Source: Apostichopus japonicus (lineage: Eukaryota; Echinodermata; Holothuroidea; Aspidochirotida; Stichopodidae). Taken from it: a DNA stretch of 64,000 bases. Positions within the stretch are counted from its first letter, which is position 1. The number at the start of each line of letters is the position of its first letter. The stretch spans positions 17,119,001-17,183,000 of the forward strand of contig NC_092561.1 of NCBI RefSeq assembly GCF_037975245.1. Reading direction: 5' to 3'. Shown piece after piece: positions 41,101 to 54,300 of the stretch. Position numbers and translations under genes: made by a program. The notes under the pieces are model-generated. The model worked only from the letters and a program-made list of their open reading frames with translations, was not told the origin of the DNA and made no database searches.

Positions 41101-42323
41101 CTGCTCAGGTGTGCTAATTAACTTCATTTATTTCTACTAGTATAAAAGTTTTAAAAGGAAAACGCACTTGATATATGATTCTAGACGTGCTCGGACCATT
41201 GCAATAATGGATTATTAAAACTGATCTGACATATTGCGTACAACTTTTGTTACAGCTGCTCTACAGTTATTTATTTGCACTGTATTTACCACAATTGATC
41301 TCCTTCACCCCAGATAAGATCACTGTATTTCTCTTCAAATATAAATTAGGATAATTTAGCACGAAATACAATCTAAAAGTTATAATAAGTGTCGTATCTG
41401 CCTGTCCAAGAAGCGGCTGGATGGATGATGGTTGGGAGGGGTTGCTATGTAGTGGGAGGAACATAATTCAGGTGGAAGACCATTGGCTTACTTGGTGTAC
41501 AAAAAAATGTAGATCCTCTTCGATGTCTGCATTAAACTCAGTTATCAGTCTTTGGATTTAAAACATGCTAAAGAAACATGTGCTAAAGTATAAAACCAGA
41601 TAAAATATTTGTAGCGTTTATTTTGGTTTCGTTTCACGTTTCAGCTGCTGCTTATGTTGGTAAGTTGTGTCTTTTTTCAAACAGTATAGCTATCGGAATA
41701 GCTTAACTAGGAACATGTTGGTTAAGTAAAGATATACCTACAAAAAATATTGTACTTCGCTATATATTTGGTTGGCAAATGTCAGTTTTGCCACCCCCCC
41801 CTCCAATAAAAGAACAAAAATACACGCTGGGACTGTAACCTTTACTCATAAAATCGCAATTAGTATTCAACATAGAATGCATCAGCGTTAACCTTATCCA
41901 TCTTTGGTAAGGTGTAAAAATACAGGTTTTCGACAAAAGTGGTTTTATAAGATTGCCTCAGAACAAAGCACCTTTGAAACGATGTTATGTTAATAAAGGA
42001 TGAATCACTTAAAATCAAACACATTATTTGTTTATTGATGTAACATAAAAAATTAATCATTATCATGCAGCTGACTATAGCCGAGCATATGATTATGATT
42101 CACCAAAACCATAAAGGCAGACGTTTTCTTAGTCTGTATAATCAATCTGGTATATATTGCATCCCTCTACAGAAACTTGGTGTTTACATTGTGACAAGAA
42201 GAAGCGTTTATATTAACTCTTCCAAAGGTCAAATTATGTCGCTCCGGGTCTTGAAATATCGGAATCTTAAGATCCATCGTAATGGAAATATGACACCAGT
42301 GTATATATATATATATATATATG

Positions 42324-42365
<42 letters not shown>

Positions 42366-45300
42366 GATATATAGTGTATTAAAGTGCATTAAATATGTTT
42401 GCAGTCGTCTGAAATTTGCAACAGCGACTTTCGTATTAGTTGAAATGATTATTTCAGGGAAGAGTCGATGAATGGGATTATTCACGTCCTCGATGAGACG
42501 TTGTGTCATGTTTGATGTGACTAGACTTCTCCTGCGATTCATTTATCGTATACGAATCATTTATACCATACTACCTGTATTTGGTTATTTGTTTGTAATC
42601 TTGTGTATTTTGTGTGTGTGTAAACCAACTTTACAGAATGTCCAAAAGGTGCTGACTATATTTCCTGTGACGTAACTATTGGGAAACGTACGACGTGCGG
42701 CAAGCCCCCATTATGTGATCCTCAACAGCCCACAATGATGTGCGTCTGTAAGGCACCAATGCTTCTCATGAACGGCGAATGCGTTCCTGATGAGTCTGAA
42801 TGTTACTGTGAATCGCCAATTGGAGGTGCACTGAAGGTAGTTATACAGCAAGCTAGCTTCAACCGTATATTTGTCAACAACGGAAATTCCGAAGATCGAC
42901 AGATATATAATATTAAAACGAAAACAACCGTTGTACACGTTGATACAGTATGGCATCACTATATCGATACTTGTCTTGGCTTAAATACACATCCAAATTC
43001 AAAAATAACATTCAATACAGGAAATCAGTAGCCCATAATAGAATAAACAATGTGGATAAACATCACATGTCTGTCCAACTACACTCAAAATGTAAGTGGA
43101 ACACTTTCCAACAACAATCATACACAGGAGAGCCAGAACACTCGTACTACGCACATACTCACGACATTATATGCATTTCTGACATTAGTGAGGAACAATA
43201 AGCAAATTGTTTTAAGCCATCAACTTTAGCCCACCGGATTATTCATTTAAAACGACTTTACCACTCATTACCGGTCACTTGTCATCTTGGAACACGTTTA
43301 ACTTTGAATATGTTTGACTTAATGTGCTCAAATGACCATGTCATCTTTGGTGTTGCACGATAATTATTGCACTAATTATACACCTGCAGTCTGATATCCC
43401 TTATAGCTTGCTGGAATTCGGTCCATTTTCTATTTTAGTGTGCTCGTAAAAGCCCAAATTGCTGTTTTGGTTGAATGACCATTGACCTCTGTCATTCAAC
43501 CATATGACGTCCTTTGATCGATCCTTGGCATTTTCCATTAATTAGTGCACTGTTTACATTAGCGTATGGTATCCTACAAACGTTTCAGGGTTCCGGACTG
43601 TTGCCATTTTGGTATATGCGTAATGGCCAAAATGATGTTTTTGGTTCTTTTAGCGTTACATGCTGACTATTTACCTGGTCATACGTCCAGTTATGTTTTG
43701 AGGACATTACAACGACAGCTTACAGTACTGGTCTCTGAATGTTATATCTTGTGTCTGATATTCAAATACAGAAATAAACATCACCCACAGAGAGTAACCA
43801 AGCAATTTGATGATGCGATATCAAATGAAATATAACTGTTTCTTACAGAAAGATGACTTGTACATTTCCAAAAATTGTGAAGAAAAATGTTGGTGCGATA
43901 CGAATTTCGAACGAGTCTGTGAAGAATATAATTGCCCTGATCACTCTCATTGTGAGAATAAAGGTGGAAGATACGGCTGTTACTGTGATCCTCAATACAG
44001 TATGACCAGCACCAATAAGTGCGAAATACGTGAGTTAGAATATGAGCTTGAAGACAAATGTGATTAATATCATTTCAGATTAAAATTGCATTTAAATTCT
44101 CTAGATTATTTATAAGAATATTCGAAAAATTATATGTCTGTGCAAATGAAAAGTTACCGGAAAATAGATTTAACGTTTTCTTATAGAAAAAGGTGTTTTC
44201 TTTTACGTTTTAATGATGATTGACTAAACAAACTTTCAATTGATAATTCTTTATTGCAATTGGGTCTAAGACAAACCGAAAAAAAAGCAAAAACAGAAGC
44301 AACATTCGTAATAATGTTTTATATGGAACCTTTGGTTACTGCTCTTCTATTATATGAGAACAATTAAAATATTGATAGCTTTAAATGTGAGTAGGGTACC
44401 CTACTCATGTTGTCAAGTTGTATTTTTCAATCATCATGAAAACGTAAAAGAAAACACGTTTGAGGGACTATACCGATCATATGGTAATTTCGAGAATATT
44501 TTTGTGTAAGAACGACTACTTATATGAATACAAATACGTATACGAAGTAATACTGTGGTACCAAGTATGCTGTCTTTCTTAATACAGGCCTTGCTGGATA
44601 TCCCTATTGCTATTTTCTATATGGAAAACTTTATATGAGTAAGAACAAGCTTAAAAATATTTACGGTAGATGAAACTGCAGAATGTAGTTCATACATGAT
44701 TAGTAAATATAGCAAATCAATATTATTATTCGAATCAACTTTGATACACTAACCACAACTTAAACTTAGCTGAGAGTATACTTTACCGTCATTCACATTT
44801 GCTCTCAAAGAAAAACAAGAAATCAAAACAAAAGTTGTTTTATTTTATGTGGCAACCTAACAATATTATAAGAAATTACTTTCTATTTGGCTTGTTTATA
44901 ACCTTCATTGAATTTGTCTTATTTTGCTTTAGATCGGAAAAGGGGATATTTTACAGGGGACCCACATTTCACGACATTTGATGGACAAACGTTTGACTAC
45001 ATGGGCGATTGTCAGTACGTCGTTACCGAGCTATGTGAGGATCAATCTCCACTGGCATATTTCAAAATAATCGGAGGATTTTCAAAAATAACAGATAGCG
45101 ACACAGTGTCTTGGACGGACTCTATTGAACTTATTTATGATGGACATCACTATGAAATCATTGCTCCTGGCGATATAAGATTAAACGGACGAGATATATT
45201 TTTGCCAACGATATCCACTGATCCTGTCTTCATAAGAAAGTGTTCTGATGAGTTCGTAAGTCATATTACCACTGGTCTGTATTGGAGAGATATATGGGTT

Positions 45301-48300
45301 ACTTCTTCTATCTCAATTTTCGCGTTGTAAAAGAAAGTAAAACTATTTGCTTGTAACTGTAGACATCGATAATGAGTACTAAACATTCCAGAAGAGACCA
45401 CGAACAAAAATTTAGGATAACAATGCCTTTTCAAGAGTTTTTCATGCATTACAGTTTATCTAATAGTTTAACACTTTTCAATCAATTTCTGATTTGTATA
45501 CAGATATTTGCTAGTACAACCCTGGTTAATTTTACACTGACTTCTCGCTTGTTAGATTTTTCATTTTAAAAACAAATGTATTATCTTACATACCAGTCTG
45601 AGTAACATTAATTGAGAAGAATGTTTCGGATTCATTTTCTTTCTATCATATATTATTTTTTTTTTCTGACGCGAAGGAAATCTTCACCGATTTTGGACTG
45701 TACATAAAGTGCTACATCGTGAAACATTCGAGCAACTTTTACTATGAAAATGTTTACGTTTATTTGCCACAAACTTATGAAGGCAAAGTTTGTGGATTAC
45801 TTGGAGACGCAGATGGTCTCAAAAATGACTTTCCGGAAGCTAATGTAAGTATTAAAGTGAGAAAAAGTATATACTTAGAGAAAGACTCTTTTGTTGTAGG
45901 TTTGTTGTTACAGTCCTGACTGCATGACCCATGAGCGCTGAAAGCTCTACTATGTTTGCTTCTCAACAATCTCTGTGACCTACAATTGATATGTTTGGTC
46001 TTAGAAACATTATTATACTCTTGCATCCTTTCCAACTTGTCGTTATACCTTGATGCAGCATACAAAACAGGTAACAAAATATGTGCACTCCAAAGGTGAC
46101 GTAACTAGTATAATATGAGCAAAACTTCATAACTGACTGGCTTGGGTATTTACAAACGACGATACTTACCTGTCTCATGAAAACATACTCTCTAATCTAC
46201 CTATCTTACTAAAATGGTAACAATTTTGCACTGCTCGCCTTGAACTCTTTGGGTCGTTGCTCTACTCCTTCCAAATCTACTATTCAGAAAGTTATGACGA
46301 GTTTTTTGTGAACATTTTCCATCCTCTCGAATCTTCCGAGCAGCAAGCTGGACTTAATTAACATACAATATTTAAGGCATACATTGACAGCCCATCATTA
46401 ATAAATATACATCAGAGTCTCTAAATGTTGCGGAATATCGGACGTAACGAAGACACAGTTCGAGGCAACATTAAGGACAATCTTGGCTAGTCACGAGTTA
46501 TAATTAAAGAGCATACATTTCACATGATAATCACTAAAATCAAATGACCTTAGAAGTTATTAACGTATTCGTCTTGTAGAACGGTGATAATTGGGAAACT
46601 GGAAGCAAATGTGAAACACCAGGAGATTATGACCCGTGTCCTGTTGGATCAAGCGCATGGACAGCGGCAAGCAGGCTTTGTCAATTTGGTAAGTTCAATC
46701 CAGTAAATTAATCATCAGAGGGTTACAGAAACACTTATCCACTTATTGTTCTCACTGGGGTTTAATTTGACCTTCCTTATGATCGAGGAAGAGTTTAAAG
46801 ACTTAGAAAATTTGTTGTTGGAGGATAAAAGTAACTTTTTTCTTTGCATTAACGGATTTCTTTGAATGACAGACATATATTTTAATGCTTTGAGAGTTTT
46901 AACATGATCATATGATCAGCTTTGCTAGAAAACTACACAGAGCCTTTTGTTTCGTATTCACGGGACAACACACTTCAAGTCATATATGCTTAATTGATTC
47001 CATAGTATCGTAATTTTTAAAAATATGTCAGGAACAAAGATGATTTATGTACCATTAAAGTGGTCATTGCTACGAGTTTGAACTTAATTTAATTGTTTTA
47101 ATTAATTGTGATAATGACAGTGTTATTTTTATTTCACTATACTTGAAAGATATAAAAGGAGCAGCTGAGTTTAATATTTAATATTTTTAAATATTTAAAA
47201 CTTTACAGAAAAGTGGATGTTACCTACAACTAGTGTTATTTGTAGTTTTTTTCACTATTTGTCTGTGCATTAAAGATAGAATTCAATTTTTTTTTGCTAA
47301 TCATGGTTTCTTTCGTTATTGCAAATATAGACCGTCTCGATGATGATTGCAAAGATTTCGTAAACCAGCGTGAAACGTTATTAAATAGTTGTATCAAAGA
47401 CGTCTGTGAGTCAAATTATGACCAAGAAGTCGTCTGCCAGAGTCTGAAAGCTTATGCAAATGAATGTAGACTTAGAGGTGGCTCGCCTGGAACGTGGTGG
47501 GACGATGTGCCCCAGTGCGGTAAGTCCTTTCTTACGGTTGTGAGAACTTTTACAGAATTCCACATGACTATATTAGATGGTCATCATGGTTCCAGATATT
47601 AACAAGATAGTTGCTCTATCAAAACGTTTACGACCAGGTGAGTCATAAACACTTCAGATCTACATCATACGAATTTACAGGGTTTTGATTTCCTTTAAAT
47701 TATAGACTTTGTTAATATATTCTCTCGCCCTCAAACGACCTCTCGAATTATTTATGTCATTCGGATAAATACCCGAATAAATGTTGTTGTCAAATGTAGT
47801 CATCAGTATGGATATAGTACATGATTCGGTTTTCACGGGAAGTAGAGCGTATGAAAGATTATTCAGAACCTTTTTGCGTATGGAAAATGTCAGTCGTTAT
47901 TGTTTTCAGTTGAGCCTTGCACGGATCCCAAATCAGAGTGGACGGACTGTGGATCAAAATGTTTTCCCACTTGCCGAGAACAAACTGTACCCAGTGACTG
48001 TGAGGACAGCACATGTGAAGCAGGATGTCGTTGTAAAGAGGGAACTTACCAAGAAAATGGCAAATGTGTTTTTCGACATCAGTGTGGGTGTTCCTTAGAA
48101 GATGGGAATTACATCCAGGTAGGTAAAAGTAAAACACTCAAATGTTAGGATGTCGATGTATAGAAGGTTTTAACTAAAAAGTGGTAACTTTCAAAATCAA
48201 CACATATCACCCTTCCTTAAAGTAAGACATTGATGTCGAGGATTACTTTGAAGCGAATCGAAGAAATAGCAAGGAGATCCAAGGTAAACAGAGTAATATT

Positions 48301-51300
48301 TCATTTTTATGATCTAGTCGGCCCTCCATCAGTACTGATAAACAAGGAATTATTAAATTATCAGTCTGTTATTTACTGTTTATCACAATAATAATTCATT
48401 TCTCCTTCAGGATGGAACGTCGCATATGTTTGAAGATTGTTCTAAACGTTGTACTTGCGATCTAGGAGAGTCAATATGCGAAACAGCCGGTTGCCAGCTC
48501 AATGAAGAATGCAAAGTAATGGCGGGTAAAGCTGACTGTTACTGCGCCGATGGCTACAAGAGAAGGGGTACAGAATGCACTAATGGTAAGTAATGTTATG
48601 TTGAAACATTGTACATTAGTAGTGATTGTGGTGGTTATTGTTATTCAAGACTTTACCTTATTATCTATTATTGGACACTGTTTACATAACACCGTAGAGT
48701 TTATGTAAAAAGATACATATTTGACCATGCTGGAAGGAGAACACATGTATTAATTATAGTGTATTTTTTTTTGGCAGAACCTTGTCACACCGAGATATGG
48801 GGTGAAGTTCACGTGTTAACATTTGATGGGCAAAGCTTTCCCTACAATGGTTTGTGCTGGTTCACTCTGATAAATACTACTGGAAGACAGAATTTGCCTG
48901 ACTTTGAGATTCAAGGTCGAATTTTAACATCAACAGATTTCAACCAATTACCGATTTTGAGAGGTGTTCTTTTCATTTTTAACGAGGACGAGTTTGAGCT
49001 CAATGACCAAAATCCTGATATTCCAGGGTACCCACAACTTTTAGTTAATGGACAACAAGCCCACCGTCATGACGATCCGACCACGTCACTCACCATTGAA
49101 GTTAACTTGCCTTCAGAAGTCATTGTAAGTAATCTTCCTAAAAAAAATGCTACGAAATATATTTTTACGTATAATTCCTAAATGACTTGCCTAGTTTGCT
49201 TCTGTATGAATTATTACCACATCCCTAATAGGTAATAGCTTTCAATGGTAGCAAACGTACATCGATTTATTGAACATACACACAAACATTAGGAGCAATC
49301 TCCAATCTATTTCTTACCATATAATATACCCTAACATTGCATGTCTACTGGTTCAAATTCATGCCGCTAGTCTTCATAATTCGTTACCACAACTACCATA
49401 ATCGTTATGTGTCATCAAGTGCGTATTAGTCTCCCACTGTTCATTAACTTCATACTATTAGTCATGGGACGTCAGTCACTGTATTCTAACGACCAGATGG
49501 TACTGGCATCTCAGTAACGGAAATGAAATTTTTGATTGTTGCTTTAAATTATATTTATACCTAACTTTTAAATGGTAGTTCCAAAACAGCTGGCTCTTAT
49601 CTTATTCTATGAGTAACATTCATTTAGTTGCCGATCAAATGATTCCTTTACATGAAATATTTGTCAACCAAAGCCACTCTCTTTTTTTGTTGAAGGTTAT
49701 ATCGACAGATTGGCTTGATCTACGCTTTCACTATAAGAACCATTCACTTAATGTTGACCTGGACTATAAATATACCAACCACCTTAGTGGGATGTGCGGG
49801 AGTTGTAATGGCAATATTAGCGATGATCTGGTACTGCCAAACGAAAATGAGGTAATATATGCTGACAGGTTAGGACGATGAGAGATTACAAATCTTAACT
49901 TGTTTTTTCTCAATCCCTTTCCTCCGTTCCAGGTACACTGCACAAGTGGGACTTTAACTAGTCAACCACTCATGGCGTCTTCCTGCAAGTTCAATCGGCG
50001 TGTTAGCATGCTAGTAGTAGCTTTCACTCGACCGTGGTACTTTCATTCAGATGTCTGAAAGAGTATATAGATCACGCCCATCAGGACCCAGAACCATTTA
50101 TATGGCTTTGTAAGGACCGATATGACTGCACCTTCTGTTCAAAGCCTTTAGAAAATTAAAATAAACTAAAAAGCAATTATCATTAAATAAACTAATAATC
50201 TTACTGGAGCCCTGTTTCACATTGTTTATCAAGTTTAGAGTTTCCAACAGTTTGACTTCAATTCTTCACTTGATATTTCTTGCTAGCCAAGCTCTCTGTC
50301 AGACTTTGCAAAGTACTGGGCTCAAGAAGATGGAATTGATTGCACATTGCCAGAAGAAGTTATGGCGGTATCTTCCTTGCAGCACTTCAATTTGTCGGAA
50401 GCCAAAGATGTTTGCTATGAAATCATCAGAAGGAGTGGTAAGCTCTTTCAACCATCATTAATGTTGTATCAGGATTTTACGTTTTGACATTAACGGTCTT
50501 GCCTGCATACAAACAGCAGCAAATAATTCATAGAACGTCTGCCAGGTCTATATAACATTCATGTTATAATTCGATTTCTTTTGCAGTAGTTCAAAACCTT
50601 GTAATGTCACTTATTCGTTACAATCGTGTAGGGTCAGATCCAGAGAGGGGCTCGTGGAGGGGGTAGGAGTGGCGTCCTCCATTTTGTACGCTCAATGCAC
50701 TACAAACAGGTTTATTTGAAAACAAGATACACAATGGAAAGCGTTTAGCACGCTTTGCCTGCGGGTATTAGTTACATCTCAGTACATCTCGGTTTAACTG
50801 ATAATTTCCCTGAACTGTTTTCATTTTGATTGAGTTTAAAATCAGGTGTTTCGATAAACTGGAATTGCATTGTACATCAGGTGGACCATACATTCGTGAA
50901 CATCGTATGTTCAATGCGAAGGGGCAATTCGACTACCATGGTAACATACGGGAGATCTTGCCTCTCACAGATAACATTTTCAACGATTGCCTCCAAGTTA
51001 TCATAATTTGCTTGGTGTAAATTACCTCACGAACATTCTTAACGATTGAAACAAACCCTTAAGGTAGTTAGCCGTCAAATGAATTACTCGGAGCCCTCGG
51101 AATAATAATTTGCTTCTCCATTTTGTTCCTAGGCAATGGAATACCAGGCACTGTACTGCAATCAATAAACATACTATACGTCATGATCAAACAAAATCAG
51201 CCCTGATTTTATTTTGCAATTTCTATTTTCTCGTCACTCTTCAACTCTATATTTGTATTAAAATCTTACTTTTGGTAATTTAACAAACCAAATTGCAGAC

Positions 51301-54300
51301 TATACTTAATATCATGAAAAAGAACTTCAGTCAACTATCTTCGTTTTCTCATATATTCCAGCTACATTTGTAAAATGCTCGGTACAATGTTTGGTTTGCA
51401 GGTCCATACAGGGACTGTCTTGAAGTGGTTGATGGACACCGGTATTACAATTCTTGCATCTATGACTACTTTTTCATGAAAGAACCTGGTATTGTTGGTC
51501 TTCATGCTGGTCAATATCGGGAGGCATGTAAATATGAAGGAATCGACATTGAAATTAACGAAAATTGTAAGTTGCATGATAGTCCTAATATTATGTCCTA
51601 ATATTATCCTAATATTATAATGTATAGCTAGTAATTATAATGGCTTTAAAAGTGTGCGTCCGCACAGATCCAACTTTGCACTACATGGAAAGTTGAGGAA
51701 AAAACAATAAAATATTCGGTCATAAAGTAGGTTAATATTCGGTTGTAACAGAACTCTTGCAGTTATCTACAAATAGCCACTAATAAACAAATTACATATT
51801 AGTGATGTACATTGATAGCATAAATGTATTTATTCGGTATTTTGTACAATGATAAGAAAACGTTGTTTACTGTCTTTTATTGTAATCCCGTATTCTTGAT
51901 AATAGTTCAAAGCAGGCCGTGCACTTGACAAGTTCAAGAAATATGATTAGAAATATTATTGTCTGTTACTGCAAGGTGCGGAGGGCAGAGTTGTATTGGT
52001 TCTGGGGCACTTCAGTAATTACAAACAAGAATTATAATTCTTAATTTTGGTGTTAAAACTCTTTATTTAGAGTTGAGTGATCTGAATTACTATCTGGCTG
52101 ACTGGACATATCGATTATTCAATCGGCGATTTATTTATTTGTTGTACAAAGATGTCATAGAGGGAAATAATGTTAATAAAAAAGAACATGATGTTTTTAC
52201 TTTTAATAGACATTATGTCCTTTTTATATACTTTTGTATGAAATATCATATCTTTTTCAAGTTTTCAAGATCTTCCTAATGGCTCTAGTGTGGTCTAGTA
52301 ATAAATTACCTTATACTGAGCAACAATGCTATAATTGTGTAGCCATGTCTGTAGTTGTAGAATAATACATTCACATCCATTTTTAGTTTTACCAGTTACA
52401 TAATCTAGGTCTTGCAGCAGGAAGTATTATTTTTAAAATAAAAATAAAAATGATCTTACCATGAGGAAACAATTCATGGACTCGCCTGCAATTCCTAGTC
52501 CAGTATAGTCCAAGTGCGAGACAATCGATCAATCGATCAAACAGAATACAGTGATGTAGCGCCAATATCACGTGTGCACTGAGGCATTGAGGCTTGGCTG
52601 CCTCAGAAGTGAGCATTTTGCGTGCTCGACTAACGCTAGTCAGATGATAAGTAGCAGATCTGGTGATATTTGCGACCTGTACACTCATTGTCGAATGTAA
52701 CCCCCAGGTTTCTAGCAGGGTTTGTTTGGACGCGAACGTCCACACCAGCAACTGTCACTAAGGGCAGCTTGAACTTAGACAGTTGAGCTCTAAACCAAAT
52801 CACCATGACCTCTGTTTTGTCTGCATCGTGCTTCATAGAGTCCTTGGACATCCATGATTGCACATTGGAAACACAGTCTTGAAGTTTTGAAACCACATGC
52901 CTCACGCCCTCCTCAGACGTTCAAGTCCGAGTCCACAAAATTATCTTTAATCTGGACTCGAATTCGAGAATTATGAGGTTACAGCCTTGTTTTGTCTTTT
53001 TTTATATCGTTAAGAATCAATCACTTTGATTGACTTATTCATTTTTTAAATTGTGCGTAACTTATTGGTTCTTAAATTGAAAAATGTACTTTAGTACAAA
53101 AAATGAAAAAAAGAAAATGAGATAGAGCGAATGATCGTGGCTATACTTAGGCCTGTTCTATACTACAGTGCGATAAATGCAGGGAAAAACGCCAGGCAGT
53201 TTGAATTGCCTTGCACACAACCCATTCCTGAGCTGTTCTGATCTGTTATTTCTCATTGGCGTTTGTTTGCTGAATTATATTAAACTGATCATTTTAAAAA
53301 TGATTTTCAATCATGTCAATTGCAGCTATTCCATGTCCCTCCGGCATGACGTACAACCCAGGCTCTTCATCGTGCCAGGAAACTTGCTCCAATGAAACAT
53401 ATGCCAAAACTTGTCAAGGAAGTTGCGTCTGTCCTGAGGGAATGGTTCTAGACAAGTATCGGTGTGTTTATCGTAAAGACTGTGGCTGTGATACTCCTTA
53501 CGGCGTTTACATATCGGTAAATAGATATTGTTAAATCGGTTGTTCTCTTTTCGCAATGTGTTTCCCCTTCATCATTCATCCTCATATGTGGATTCGTATC
53601 TTATTACTTTCTTTAGTTCACAAATTACGGGGGAAATGACTCAATTTTATTTTATATATGGTATAGATGCATATGGACAACATCGCTTTTGTCCCTTGGC
53701 TAGCAATAACACTGCTATTGACCATATATTTTTCAATTCCTTTAGCTTACCGGAAACTGTTGCTTAAAAATCCAACACGTGTTGACGCTCATATGTGTCA
53801 CATAATGAAAGACCTACAGAATAAACGACATACACTCCTGCTGTAACTGTTTTAGTAAATTGATATTCTTGAGTAATGTAAACTGAAAAATATCAAGGTG
53901 ACTTTGACATTAACACAATTTCAATAATTTATATTACCATATCTTCTTTATTTGCTTTTCTCTTTCATTTTTTCCGGCGTCTTTCTACTCATCAAAATGT
54001 ATAACTCACAAAATATCAACTGACTTTTAATTTATTGCTAACATATAGAGAGCAGAAGAACTCTGACTCATTGCGTGTTTGTTCCTCTAATTCTAGGTTG
54101 GAGAAGAATATATAAACAATGATTGCAGTGTCCGATGTACCTGCGGGAAAGGATCAGTAATGTCATGTGAGCCTTACCAATGCCACGCAGAAGCCTCGTG
54201 TTCAGTCCTTTCTTATCGCAGAGCCTGTCATTGTAGGGATGGGTATTCCGGCGATGGTACAGTATGTGAACTTTGTAAGTATACACTAATGCTACGTTTT

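Noticed and set aside
52073-52279. ORF rich in Tyr/Phe in intron 45
   Set aside because: AT-rich sequence without family motifs; it does not fit the phase of the flanking exons, which join directly.
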